This document shows positions 45,590-57,984 of a DNA stretch of 64,000 nucleotides, piece by piece; position 1 is the first letter of the stretch; every line of letters starts with the position of its first letter. Source of the stretch: Mytilisepta virgata (lineage: Eukaryota > Mollusca > Bivalvia > Mytilida > Mytilidae). A model generated the notes under the pieces. The model made no database searches. It was given only the letters and a program-made list of their open reading frames with translations, and was not told the DNA's origin. The translations under genes were made by a program, and so were the position numbers. Location: contig CM051516.1 in assembly GCA_028015205.1 (NCBI GenBank), positions 35,788,230-35,852,229 of the forward strand. Direction: 5' to 3'.

Positions 45590-47530
45590 GATATAGTGAT
45601 TGTCTCCGTCCGTCCGTCTGTCGAACCGTCTGTCTGTCTGTCCGTCATACTTTTTTTGTCCTGGAATTTAATTTGTATATAGGATAGTTGCATACCACCT
45701 GTAGATGCACAATAAGGTTTTAGAATTTAGATTTTTATACCCCCGATTTTGAAAAAAGCGGGGTATATAGTATTCGTTGTGTCCGTCCGTCTGTCCGTCC
45801 TTTCGTCCGACCTTTGTATCCGCAACTCCTCCTAAACTACTGAATGGAATTTGATGAAACTTTCAGAGAATCTTCATCCCATGATGGCATTGTGCACCGC
45901 CTATTTTAGAATTTGATTGGACCAATTTTTGGGGTTTCCCATAGAAAAACATGGACTTTGACTTTCAATGTGATAGGGGGTACCATGATGCTATCCGCAA
46001 CTCCTCCTAAACCACTGTATGGAATTTGATGAAACTTTCAGAGGATCTTTATTACATGATGCCATAGTGCACCTCCTATTTTAGATTTTGATCTGATGAA
46101 TATTTGGGGTTACCCATACCAAAACATGGACTTTGACATTCATTGTGATAGGGGTACCATGATGCTATCCGCAACTCCTCCTAAACCACTGAATGGAATT
46201 TGATGAAACTTTCAGAGGATCTTTATTACATGATGCCATAGTGCACCTCCTATTTTAGATTTTGATCTGATGAATATTTGGGGATACCCATATCAAAACA
46301 TGGACTTTGACATTCATTGTGATAGGGGTACCATGATGCCATCCGCAACTCCTCCTAAACCACTGAATGGAATTTGATAAAACTTTCAGAGGATCTTTCT
46401 TACATGATGCCATAGTGCACCTCCTATTTTAGATTTTGATCTGATGAATATTTGGGGTTACCCATACCAAAACAGGACTTTGATATTCATTGTGATAGGG
46501 GTACCATGATGCCATCCGCAACTCTTCCTAAACCACTGAATGGAATTTGATGAAACTTTCAAAGGATCTTTATTACATGATGCTGTAGTGCACCTCCCAT
46601 TTTAGATTTTGATCTGACCAACATTTGGGGTTTCCCATACCAACATTTGGACTTTGCCATTCATTGTGATAGGGGTTCCAGTATGCCATCCGCAACTCCT
46701 CTTAAACCACTGAATTAAATTTGATGAACCTATAAGAGAATCTTTTTTTTCATGATGCCAAGTGCACCTCCTGTTTTAGATTTTGATCTGACCAACATAT
46801 GGGGTTTTCCATACCAAAACATGGACCTTGCCATTCCTTGTGATAGGGGGTACCAGTATGCCATCCGCAACTCCTCCTAAACCACTAAAGGGAATTCCAT
46901 GAGACTTTCAGAGAATCTTTATCACATGATGCCATAGTGCACCTCCCATTTTAGATTTTGATCTGACCAACTTTTTGGGTTTTCCATGGCAAAACATTGA
47001 CTTTGCCATTCCTTGTGATAGGGGTATCAATTAGTGAGCTTTGCTCACAGTATTTCTAGTTTAACAAGTGGCCCATAAGGGTCGAACTATTCATTTTTCA
47101 ATCTATGCATTTTATTTCTACACAGTATTGTCATGCACCACATGCAGATGTGCAATAAGGTTTTCGAATTTTTATTTTATAAAATTTGGGCCCACAATGG
47201 TCGATTTTCAAAAATTGTCAATTTAAGTTTGTGACATAAACTTGTCCTTCATTTTCCAATGGAATTTTTTCTAAACAGTATTGTCATGCACAATATGTAG
47301 ATTTTCAAAAAGCTGTTTAGAATTTTGATTTTTAAAACTTGGGGCCAATAAGGATGAATTTAAAAAAATGATGAATTTAAGCTTGTGACCTAAACTTTGT
47401 TTCATTTGTAATTGGACCTACTGATATAATTTATTCATAGGATGATTGCATACATGTACCATCATTAAATGGGCATAAGGTTTTAGATTTTTACATTTGG
47501 ATAAGTGTCCCAACTAATTGCAGGGGGTGC
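45590..47530 (+). mobile_element. Outer repeat with ~140-bp units, split by a nested element
   Basis: 45590-45735 begins with a GTCCGTCCGTCTGTC run and one unit (TGCACAATAAGGTTTTAGAATTT, in part). After the nested element it resumes at 47060 with AAGTGGCCCATAAGGGTCG and further units (47140, 47290, 47440) sharing TTGTCATGCAC, AATAAGG and TTGGGGCC-type strings. The same repeat is present in reverse at 49600-50020. Confidence 0.6.
45736..47059 (+). mobile_element. Helitron-like non-autonomous element with 173-bp tandem repeats
   Basis: The 5' hairpin TATACCCCC...GCGGGGTATA (45736-45767) is followed by GTCCGTCCGTCTGTCC. Seven tandem copies of a ~173-bp unit follow, with ATCCGCAACTCCTCCTAAAC at about 45809, 45989, 46163, 46340, 46515, 46687 and 46862. 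The 3' end is the hairpin GTGAGCTTTGCTCAC (47034-47048) with CTAG eight bases further (47056-47059). A 3' hairpin followed by CTRR and no target duplication is the Helitron signature. No Rep/helicase gene is present. Confidence 0.68.
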
Positions 47531-49600
47531 AGGGATAACTGTCGATTCCGAAAGTCAAGCTGTCTAGTTAAAATTTAAAATTGAAATATATAATTTTGTT
47601 GTAAAATAAATGATAGTATGGGATTTTTTTGGGGGGGGGACTTTTTCTGTAAAGGGTCAGTCTAAATTAACAATCTTGAACCGGGATTTTTTCTTCTTCG
47701 ACTTTTCTTTCATAAATATTTTTTCGTAATGTTTCAGCCCGGGAAAACGTTGATCCTTAATAATGGTACATACGGAATGTGTGGCATACTTTTCACGATC
47801 CAAAAATGTTGTTATCAGTTTTTCCCACTTCCTTGAAAATACCCATTATTCCCTCTTAGTGTGTCACCCCACTCTCCCGATATTTTGCCTATTCCAAGTC
47901 CCCCCCCCCCAATGTTTGACACTTCTCGAAAGTGTGTCATTCCATATAAGGACTTCCGGTAGTTATATGGGCCCATAGAATTTGAATGGGTTGAATTTAC
48001 GGAAGACTGTCGTATACTCCTTTAAATGTAGACCCTTCACGTATAATATTGTGGATCAAGAGAATCCCATTTTAAATTGTTGAAGTAATCCTCCTATGTT
48101 GGAATCCTATGTCAACATTTATGACATGATCTATTTTGAGCACTAATGACCCTCAAATTTAGGTTCCAAATATTTATAAAGACCAATAATCTAGCCCCTA
48201 TAAGATCCTGAATGTAATGATCTATTATACTGTAAATGTTGATTGGCAGGAGTAAGGAGAAGGCCTTCAAGATATAAAGGAAGAGATAAACTTGTCGGAA
48301 CAATTTCAGTCTATAAATATATGAGTTTTATTTCTTAATGTAGCCATCTATAATTAGATCTGATTTTTTTGTGGCGGACACGACAGAAAACACCTTTTTG
48401 TATGTTTATGCCGAAGGAAGTCTTTTGCAAATTCAAAATAATATGTAATTAAAAAGGATTTTTATGGTTAAATTTTTATTATAATCAGTGATATTATGGT
48501 TATTTGAAAAAGGTCAACAAAACTGCCCAGCAAGAGTTGGAAAGAATCTGTAAATTTCGGTAATTGCTATTAGGTCGAAAACCGGTCACACAAGGAAATA
48601 TGTACTTGAAACAAACTTTAATAATTGAAAGTTTTTTTGCCCTTTTTTATACGAGTGCATATATATGTACATGTGTTGATATACAAGTCTGAATTGTACT
48701 ATATCGCACCTGAACGTAATTTTGTGTTGATATAAAATGTCATCCCAATACCTTTTCAGTAGATGCTGCTTTCTCATAGATACACAGTTCACGTGGGGAC
48801 AGTTAGTGCACTGAATCTGTAAGAAACTCCCACATCAATATCTTTTCTTTCCACAACACATATATGCGTAGAAGCAATGGAGACGGACAGTTTTTACAGG
48901 CCTTTATTCGTTCTGCGAGATGAAACAACTCAACATTTCTTTGTCCCTCTTTCCAGTCTTGTAGCTCTTTCTCATTGTTCCGAATCTTGTCTTACCTGGG
49001 ATCCTACTACCTTGTTGGGAGATCTTTTTCCATTAAATTCATTTAGGGGTTTTATTTATTGTAGGTATCGTTTACCTTTGAATCTGCATAATGATCTCTC
49101 GAACTTGCGTAGTATATTTTTCTCCGATTCATAGTGTAACTCACGTTACTAACGGCGCACGTTCTGGTTCCCGATAACCATTAGACGCGCTGAATTACGT
49201 ACACTTCACCTTAAAAATACATCTTTACGACTTTTGGAAATTAGTATTTTATTCAAGATCTACTATTATAAGCCAAGAAAAATATGTTGGTAAAAATTCG
49301 AAGACTGTACTTTAAGCAGAAACATTCTTATAGGGCCCGGCTGAAGGAAATCGAGCCATCACAGAAAAGAATTCCCCCAAAAGTCCATGTGACTATAGTA
49401 ATGACCCCAAAATCTCAGAAGCTTTCCAAAATGTTAACATGTATTTCTTAAAAGGATTTATAAGTAAAGTCAAGAAACCAAACAAATATTCGAAGGAAGG
49501 GAAAATCGAAAACAACTGACAATCCCCGGAGAAGTTAGACGACAAAAAATTTGGTCTCATAGAAGTGTGGGAAGGGAGGGGATGTGCACTGTGGGCTATT
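47530..49600. other. No gene recognised
   Basis: AT-rich, with one short C-run (47903-47912) and G-run (47629-47638). An 85-codon open frame at 48877-49134 has no recognisable product. An inverted-repeat arm lies at 49193-49214. Confidence 0.35.
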
Positions 49601-50020
49601 CAAGCCCATGACCTAATAGTGTCTAGAAATAAAACGCATACATTTTATAAATTGATAAATGAAAGAGGAGTTTACATCACAAGTTCAATTCAATATTTTC
49701 AAAATTTCGACCACCTGTGGGCCCCAATTTTAGAAAATTAAAATTATAAACTTAATTGTGTATCAACATATCGTCTATGACAATACTATATAAAAATAAG
49801 ATGCATCAATTAAAAAATAAATGAGGAGTTTACGCCACAAGCTGAGATTGACAATTTTCAAAATTCGGCAACTTGGGCCCAAATTTTAGAACATTATAAA
49901 ACCTTTTTGGACATCTACAGGTGGATGTAACCATTCTATGTAGAAATAAAATTCCTAAACCAAAAAGTGAAGGAGGAGTTGATGTCACAAAAAAGTGTGA
50001 CGGGCGGACCGACGGAAACA
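49600..50020 (-). repeat. Inverted copy of the outer repeat of 45.6-47.5 kb
   Basis: In reverse complement it starts with GTCCGCCCGTCAC (about 50010) and runs through units with CCAAAAAGGTTTTATAATG and AAATTTGGGCCCAAG that match 47140-47400. The orientation is opposite to the first copy. Confidence 0.6.
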
Positions 50021-50599
50021 ATCGCTATATCCCTTATCTTTGTAAGAGCAGGGATAATTACACACTTACTAAGACTCACTCTTTGGGCCATCCTATTTTT
50101 TATATTTCTATGCGATCCATATATACTGCCTCATATCACTTCCATTAAAAGTAAGCAAATGGTACCAATTTTTAACAATAAAATACCGTCTTGTATCTTT
50201 TCCCAAAGAATGGAAATTGGCTTTGTGGGGAAGCTGTCGTGTTGACCATCTACATCGAGCCTTTCTTAAAAATCTTGCAACAGTGTTCTTAAATGGAAAA
50301 TGTTTTTCATTTTTAATGTAATCAGGTATCTTTTCAAATAACAAAAAATTATGTTTGTAATCAAAGTAAGTAAATAAAGTAATTCTTTGTCAATTTCTTT
50401 GTATAATCATGTATTTTCAAGGGTAATAACAATACAATATTATCAATGACAATACAATTTGTAACATTATATAATAACAACAACCACAAAACAATTATAA
50501 TTACATACAAAATATCCTGATCTGACTGAGGGCACCATTTAAACATTATATTTCCATAACTTAAAAATATTTGCTATGATTATAAAAATATCTACTTAT

Positions 50600-52350
50600 T
50601 TGTGACATGAAGTGTTGTTGAAAATCATTAACATATGTTACTACATTTGCTATGTTTTCCCTTGAGCTAAAGCATTCCTTTTATTGTACATTTGGATAAT
50701 AGTTTGAATACAACATTTTGTTATGTCATAGACATTACTATGAAAAATAACAAGATGAACAAGATACTATTACTTATTCTAATTTTCATGAAATTTGACA
50801 AATCTCTCTTTTCTAAATCCGAAAGTTTGAGAAAATTTTCGATTTCAAAATCTTTCTTCAGTTTTCTGTATATTCATAATTTGTTTCCTTTTCCTGTTTT
50901 AACATCATCATTGAACAGTGAGTGATTCCAAAACGTAATGAAACAATCTTTCAATTTACTAAAAATGGAAAAAGTTAATTTTCTTTTACTAAAAGAGTTT
51001 TGGTTTTCCCAAATCTGATCAAAATTATCTTCTGGAAAAATGTCTTTGTTTTCGTACAATACCAGCCTTGTTTATCTAGATTATAATACAATTGATGAGC
51101 TAAGTTAGCAGGACTTGAATTAACAATATGATACCAAAACCCAACTGAAAGCATCGATTGAACATGAAACAATCCCTAAATCACCCAAGACTGCCATATT
51201 TAAAGCTGTCCTGTTAACACCTAATAAATATTTTGAAAATCTTAGTTGAATTTTTACTTGTTGATATAAAAAAAAGTCTGGGATCTATATCCCTGTTATC
51301 TTTCAATAAAACATCTAGACATAAGATTTCACTACAATACAATAAAATTGACCTTTTACTTACTCTGATATTAAAAAAATGTCGTCAGCATACAGTAAAC
51401 AAGATAATGCACATCCATGGACAAGACATAGGTCACATGAACTATCAAACATCTTACATTGTCTTAACCAGAGCATTCATATACAATGAAAATAAAGTAG
51501 GATTTAAATTACACCCTGGATTGACCTCAACCTTTGATGAAAAACATTTGTAACGCCAGCAGCAAGCTTAATAGCATACCGTACATCACTGTACATACTA
51601 CTGAATATCTTATAAGAATTATCAGTTTCATTTAAATGAAAATTGCAATGTTTGAACTATATCACCTCACTATTGACGGTATCAAAAGCTTGCTGTAGAT
51701 CAATAAAGGAGACAAATAACTTTTTTGAAGATTTAAAGGTCTTGTCTAACTCTTTAATGTAAAAATATGGTCACTTGTTCTGCAACCTTTGTTAAAACCA
51801 ATCTGTTCTTTACAAATGAGATTATTCTCTTCCAAAACATTATAATGCTTTTGAAAATTTTTAAGGAAAACAATTGGAAAGTGCCACTCCTCTATAATTA
51901 GAGGGGTCATTGAAACAACCGCCTTTAAAATTAGGCTTTATATAGTTATCCTTCCACTGGTTTGGATAGATATCAGATTTAAAAATAGCATTAAACAAAA
52001 TAACATATACTTTTGGTTCTATACTACATGAAATTTTTAACATTTCATTTAATATACCATCAGGCCCACTGGCTTTTTGATTAATTAAACTTCTAGCTGC
52101 TTTAAGTACCTCCTCAGTTGAGATGTCAGATTTCAACAAATCACAACTTAATTTTACATTTGTCTTTTCCCTGTCAGATTCTGTGAATAATTTTGCATGT
52201 TCAATATTCATTAAATTTTTAAAGTATTGAGACCACTCACCCGGGGAGATATTTAAATAATCTATGCTTTTTCCTAGTAAATCTATTAAATTCTTTTTTT
52301 AATAATGCTACCTTTTGCCTGAGATTCTTATCCCAAGGATTTTTTGTCAT
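50600..52350 (-). pseudogene. LINE 2 reverse transcriptase and C-terminus
   Basis: A 116-codon piece (52211-51861) has KAARSLINQKASGPDGI and DPSNYRGVALSN. After a small deletion, EQIGFNKGCRTSDHIFTLK (about 51790) and SFIDLQQAFDTVNSEVI (motif A, about 51700) follow. YADDI (motif C) is at about 51380. The thumb continues as NRTALNMAVLGDLGIVSCSI (about 51195) and FWYHIVNSSPANLAHQLYYN, and tails off past FITFWNHSLFNDD (about 50915). Several frameshifts. It would copy the LINE RNA at the nicked target. Confidence 0.75.
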
Positions 52351-52689
52351 TACCCTAAAAAACTTTTGATATGTCTGTATTTTAATTCACATTCATCATC
52401 GTACCATAGTTTTCTAGGCTTCTTCTTATGATTATTGGCTCCTGATTTTCGAGCTCCAGATCTACCGATAGCAGAACTGAATACAAAACTTGAGAATTCA
52501 GAAATTTTACAATTGATAATATTTTTACTATTCAATGAATCACAAGTGTTCTCAGCTTCATTAAAAGACTTTAATGAATTTATTAATGTTTCCAAATCTG
52601 AGTACAATGAGTCAAATTTAAAACTATTTAAGTTAGACTTGAATTGCTTTTCTCTAGAAACGTTCAATCTTGTATTTTCTTATTGTTAT

Positions 52690-53690
52690 TCAGGTCATCA
52701 CAATATTTCCTGACCAAATCTTTAGTTCTATAGGACAATGGTCTGAAAACGCTGGATCAAAATCTTTAACACTGGAACTGAGAACATTTTTAAAAAAACT
52801 AGAATTGTATAAGCAGTAGTCATCTATTGATGCTCCTATATAGTTGTAAAAAGTAACTTTTCCAATTGAATCTCCTATTGTCCTCGCATTTATAATTCTG
52901 AGCTGCGCATCAGTACACAATTCTAAAACTGACTTTCCATAATCATTTGTTTTTGTTGTCTTTCTATATTAGTGATTTTCGGTATTTTGTGATACTTTTT
53001 ATTATGTATACCATGTATACTATCAACTACATAATTTGTTGGAAGAAAATCATCAATACGTTCATCAGAATAATTTACAAGATAGTCCTTTTCATCTTTA
53101 TCTATGTGAGCATTTAGATCCCCCATGAGGATAATATCGCCCATTTTACTGAATTGAGCAATATCATGCTCTAATTTTTCAAAAATAAGTTTGTAACACT
53201 TAGTTTTGACAGTCCAAGATGAGTTTTTAGGTGATATATAAACAAAACATAAAAATATGTGATGAAATCTAAAATATCCTTTATCCAATCTAAACCACAA
53301 CATGTCTTTATTAGACTTATCCATAATTTGTATACCATGTATTACACTCTTATTTATTAATACAGCCAAACCCCCACTGGCTTTGTTAACTATATCACTC
53401 CTACTATTCATAAATTATTTATATCCTTCATAATGTAAGATATCTTTAGATTTTGAATAAGTTTCTAACAAATATATTATGTCTGACTGCAAATAATTGC
53501 AAAAACTTTTATCATCTAACTTACATATAATTTCACTATTTACTCTTTTAAACAAATCATTGACATTCCATGAGCTATTGGAAACATGTTTTGATACATA
53601 TTTCTGAGAATTTGTACAGATACAAAGTAAATTAGCATAGGACAGATAACCATTTCAACAGTGCAAATGTATTGTTCAAGAAAAAAAAAT
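52690..53690 (-). pseudogene. LINE 2 endonuclease domain
   Basis: Begins with SSWNVNDLFKR (about 53575), has LLETY (about 53465), and then after a stop a 162-codon piece (53411-52923) with GGLAVLINKS, FVYISPKNS and ILMGDLNAHIDKDE. A one-base shift leads to the last piece (52920-52690) with INARTIGDS and FSDHCPIELK, in which the catalytic S-D-H is intact (contrast LINE 1). The linker to RT lies at 52667-52350 with KPRKLWYDDECELKYR. Confidence 0.75.
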
Positions 53691-53738
53691 TGATCGGAGT
53701 TATCTTTCTTTATCTTAAACTAATATGTAAAGGCTTAT

Positions 53739-55452
53739 TTAAGGTAAGGTTTGCGCTCCCCTTGGATTTTTATCATTATAATATTGTAGTAATGTGATAT
53801 ATTTATTTGTTTGTTCGGGGTTCCTCTCTTATTTTGTGGCGTTTTTAAGAAAATCGCCCGTCCAGTTTTTTTGTAAGAACAGCTCAAAATTTGGATTTTT
53901 GGTAGTTTTGTCACAATGTATTTATTTTACTATTTTCAAGAAAAAAATTATCTAAGTATTAAAACTGTTAAAGTTTTTAATGAAAATTGTAAAAATCGTT
54001 ATGTTCTAAATATTATTTATCAATCTGTATGAAAAGTTTAGAAAAAATCACGAAAACACAACATTTTAACATTTCCTTGAAAAAATAGAAACATTGCCAT
54101 GGCAACAAAAAGGTGTAAATGTCCTGTTTCCGGATCCCACGATTTCATGAAAAATTGAGAACTCATAGAATTAAATATTTCCATTATAATAAAATAATAA
54201 AATTCATATGTCCCCGATCTCGTTTCCATGGAAACGGATGCTATATTAACCCCTCTTAAACACATAAATAAAGTATTTTTCACGTTTTGTAAGAAAATCA
54301 ATCACTGAAAGACGTTTTCAAAGCATAATTTTTGTCCCCCGTCGGAATGCAATGCGGGGACATAGAAATGCCGGGCGTCCGTCCATCTGTCCGTTCGTCC
54401 CCATTGTAAGCGCTCTCATGGCTATATTCATTTGCAGATTTTTGATGAAATTCATATGGAAGATTTGTTTTGATATTATCTAGATCAAGTTTAAATTCGA
54501 GTGTAGTAAAACAAAGTACTAAGTAAATATTGTGTTGGATCTGTTTAATTTGCATCGTGGCGCAATGTATATTCAACTATAAAACATGCCTGATGCATGG
54601 CATGTGTGTTTTATTTTGTTTTTTTTAATATGTGAAAAATACTGCATAGTTTTCCCTTTTCATATTCTAAATAGAAATAAGAAAAACATCAAATTATAAA
54701 TGTAATAGGCTCTGACCTGCGTGAAGGAACCCTTCCCTCAGCTAACCATATCGCTCTACTGTACAAGAGCGGGCGCTAAAGTAGATGAAGACCATAAAAT
54801 CAATGGACATTTTTTTTTATTGAACTAATGTCTAAAAATAAGTCAAAATACACGTAGCTATTCAAAATCTCTTCTTGAACTGTTGAAGGTTAGATTTTTA
54901 ATTCGTGGAAAGATCAGGACCTCCATGAGTTTGTTGTTTTAATCTTGTAGCAAATACCGACTCTAATACATGTACATGTAATAATGATTTATTCACTGTA
55001 TCCTCATAATTTCTGGCCATTTTAAAGACGATCAGTTACTGAAATATCTAACAATTCAAAGCATCGGTAATGATGAAGTCGTCCATAAACATGAGACTGT
55101 CGTTTTAAAAAATATTCTCCCAAATCAACGTTGATCAATATTCAACACATAGATACACGCTTCGGCAGTTGTGTAGACTTTGAACTGTTTCTGGCAAAAA
55201 ACTTTTCTTAAATTGACATTGATCTAGTTCCCGAATGCATTCCAAGCAATAGCGCAACGTTTTGATTTTTAATCGTTAAACGTGTGATTCGATTCACTGC
55301 TACGATGTGTTGACATTTTGTCAGACGATAATTGTACGCAACGCGCTTTTTCGACGTTGTTAAAATTCACCGGATTAAACGCTCAAGTGATCAGAACTTT
55401 ATGCAACTTTTCAATTCGAGTTATCTCCCTGTGACCACAAACCTTACCTTAA
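53739..55452. mobile_element. TTAA-flanked inverted-repeat element (1.7 kb)
   Basis: TTAAGGTAAGGTTTGCG (53739-53755) and its reverse complement CCACAAACCTTACCTTAA (55435-55452) bound a segment without coding capacity, placed exactly between ORF1 and ORF2 of LINE 2. If TTAA is the target duplication the terminal repeat begins GGTAAGGTTTG. Superfamilies with TTAA targets include piggyBac and Kolobok; none is proven. It contains a further hairpin-started repeat (54333). Confidence 0.6.
54333..54600 (+). mobile_element. Truncated hairpin-started repeat
   Basis: Starts with the hairpin TGTCCCCCG...GCGGGGACA (54333-54363) and a CGTCCGTCCATCTGTCCG run, like the 5' ends at 8371, 21841 and 45736. The 3' limit is not recognised. 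Confidence 0.5.
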
Positions 55453-55572
55453 GTAGAATTTATCTCTATTTCTTTAAGTAACTTCATACAAAAAAAAAAA
55501 AAAAAATCAAAAGTAATAATGATAACAATATGACAATACAATTCTGTAACACATTTACAATCTTCTGTGAGG

Positions 55573-56300
55573 TCATCCAATATAAAACGGAATGCCATAA
55601 GCTAATTTGTCCGAATTAAGTTGTTGTCGAAAGGTATTTCCCCTTGGATTTACATTAGTATTTCTGTAGCGGTTCGCAAAGTTTGGTACTTCGGTATAAT
55701 CCGAAGGTTTCATAAGTTTAGGCGAATGATAGTAATTATGAAGCTTGAAGTTCATGTTTGGTCTGTTTGTTCTATCATGTCGCATGGAAGGAAATAAAGT
55801 GTGTCTTAAGTTTGCACTCAGTAGTGGAATCCCGTTTTCGCGGGAAAGCTTTGTGTCATTGAAGAATAAATGTTGTATAATTTTTCCTCCTCTTGTGAAA
55901 TTAATTTCCAAAATTGTCTTTAACAAGTTGATTCATCTGTTGCACATTCTGATTAAGAGTACTCAATTTTAAAGGTGTATTAAGAGAGATGATTGTCATC
56001 AAACTTCTCAAGTGCTAATTGTATCATATCTGAGAATTTCGGAAAAACATCTTGGGCTGAATTTGAATTAAGATCATTGATTCCCTTGTGTAATAAAAGG
56101 GTTTTTGCATATTATATTTCTAGTAAAGCTTGTTCGGCTGCTTCAATTGTATATGTTCTATATTTCACACCTCTTCTAGAAGTTCCTGCTAATAAGCGCC
56201 TCATTTCAATATCAATAATTGAATCGTGCAAAAACAGTATATTATGATGTTCCTTTCTCTTCTCGTTGCCACTGATTTCTGACAGTTCGTTCATAATCAT
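55573..56300 (-). pseudogene. LINE 2 ORF1, SGNH/GDSL-like esterase domain
   Basis: 56300-56112 carries ILFLHDSIIDIEMRRLL, where HDS stands at the usual GDS nucleophile block. After a stop, LLHKGINDLNSNS (block with Gly and Asn, about 56095) follows. After a shift, GGKIIQHLFFNDTKLS (55880-55835) and LLSANLRHTLFPSM come last, where the catalytic His block reads DTKLS rather than D..H. An ORF1 esterase domain is known in CR1/L2-type LINEs and may aid membrane or RNP interactions. The final 60 codons are Asn/Arg-rich. Broken in at least three places. Confidence 0.62.
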
Positions 56301-56333
56301 TTTTTATTTCATATTCTCACTTCTTTTTGTTTA

Positions 56334-56860
56334 ATAAAAAGGACAAATATACCTAAGGAGCAATCAATAAAACGTAATCCATTGGACAGACAAACCCGGG
56401 AAGGCAAACGAACAACCACAAGCACAACAAATAAACACAGAAAACTAAAAACAATGAACAACACGAACTCCTATAAAAACCAGGAGTGAACCCAGGTGCT
56501 CCGGAAGGGTAAGCAGTTCCTGCTCCGTATACGGCACGCGTCGTGAAGTTCAACAAAGTCAATCCGGTGGAAGTCACAAATCGTAGGAGGCACATGAAAG
56601 GTTACGACAGTGGGAACAGGTCCAACATCATCTTAGATATTGGAACACTGTAATGGTCAATCGATTCATGATGACGACCGTAAAATTTCTTAAGTGATGA
56701 CATCAACTTATCCCTGATAAAACCCTGGTTAAGAAGCTTTTGTGACAGCAGTAATCCTCTTTGTCGAAAGTCAGGGTAACTCACGCATGCCCTTGAAAAT
56801 CGGATAAGCTGAGAAACGTAGACGCCATATGCAGGCGATGCTGGTATATTGCTACTTAAG
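56334..56860 (-). mobile_element. Penelope-like 3' fragment inserted into LINE 2 ORF1
   Basis: 527 bp, the same length as 31825-32351 and about 99% identical by eye. It includes the RT C-terminus (YVSQLIRFSRAC...LDLFPLS) and the 80-codon downstream frame. It is truncated just after the codons for SNIPASPAYG. It sits between the coiled-coil and esterase parts of ORF1. Confidence 0.8.
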
Positions 56861-56899
56861 ACAAACAATTTGTAATAACAAACGCTTGTTTCTCATTTT

Positions 56900-57786
56900 C
56901 CAGAATCTGAGTCTGTTTGTCTTTATTTACTTCTATTTTTTTACCAGATTTTCCTCTTTAGTTTTCAATTCATTTGTTAATGTTGTGTTATCAGTTTCTT
57001 TTTCTTGTATCTTGTTTGATAGTTTTTTATTTCCTCATTTGTATCTTTGATCTGTTTTTGAAGTAGATCTATTTCTGATTTATTCACTGGTTTCTCTGGT
57101 GACTTCATTTGTTTTAGTAAGTCTTCATAATGGGAGCTATACTTCGAAGTAAATTGAACCATTTGCTCTATAACAGTTAACAGTCATTCTTCAAGAACAC
57201 TTATTCTATTCTTTAATGGTGTGATCAATATATTTAATGCTTTTTCTAAAGTTTCTGCGTCCAAAATTTTACTGTCTTGTTGAACATGTGGCTGTTTTTT
57301 GACAGGGGAACATTTATCCTTAGAACGATTATCAAACATTCCAAAACTTTCATCAGATTCAATTGCATGCTGTTTATTTTCCCCCTCAGTTTCATGCTTT
57401 GTAACATTGTTTTTTATACTAATAGTTTCAATATTTGTGACTGATTTTTCATCTGATTGCTTATTTACCTCTCCTTCTTGTTGATTTTCATTACATTCAT
57501 GTTCATCTATGATAAATTCTTTCCTTAGTTTTTGTTCTTTGTCACTGTCTTTAATTAAATTTTCAACACATTCAATGCATTCCCTGAAGAGAATGTCACA
57601 GACTTGTTCCCATTCTTTGCCCTGAATCATTATTTTCCAGTTTGTCAAGTAAACAATGACTTTGTACAGAGCATCATCTTCTGATTCAGATAGGGCTAAT
57701 TTATCACTTACAATAAACTTTGTCTGATTTATAAATTCAGGATTTTTCTCATCCTTTCTATCTCGCCAAATAGTGTCACAGTTCAC
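56900..57786 (-). pseudogene. LINE 2 ORF1, N-terminal domain and coiled coil
   Basis: A 200-codon frame (57786-57184) with CDTIWRDRKDEKNPEF and VYLTNWKIMIQGKEW near its start, then an acidic, Lys/Glu-rich region, ends at TGA 57184-57186. The same frame continues as LLTVIEQMVQFTSKY and a coiled coil (DLLQKQIKDTNEEIKNYQ) to 56977 and beyond. Upstream (57980-57796) another frame is open but not clearly homologous; a PHD-type finger expected there in this ORF1 class is not convincing. Only one in-frame stop in 270 codons, so this part is fairly young. Confidence 0.62.
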
Positions 57787-57984
57787 GCCTGGTCCTCACC
57801 ACAACAATTTTGCAAGGTAGACAACCCAGTAGGGCACACACTGATCCGTTGTAATAAAACATGGTGCAGTTTGCTTAATCCCCATAAAAGGTTTTGTGAA
57901 TTGATTCATATGGAATCCGCACTTCTTCTTCTGACGTTTCTTATACTTCTCTTTGATTTGGTATATCGTCTTCATGTTGGGAAT

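Noticed and set aside
48877..49134. 85-codon plus-strand open frame
   Set aside because: No recognised domain, no repeated copy, no splice or promoter support; consistent with chance.
50108..50344. 78-codon minus frame with LFEKIPDYIKNEKHF
   Set aside because: Vaguely like the end of a LINE ORF2 but out of order with LINE 2 and not alignable by eye.
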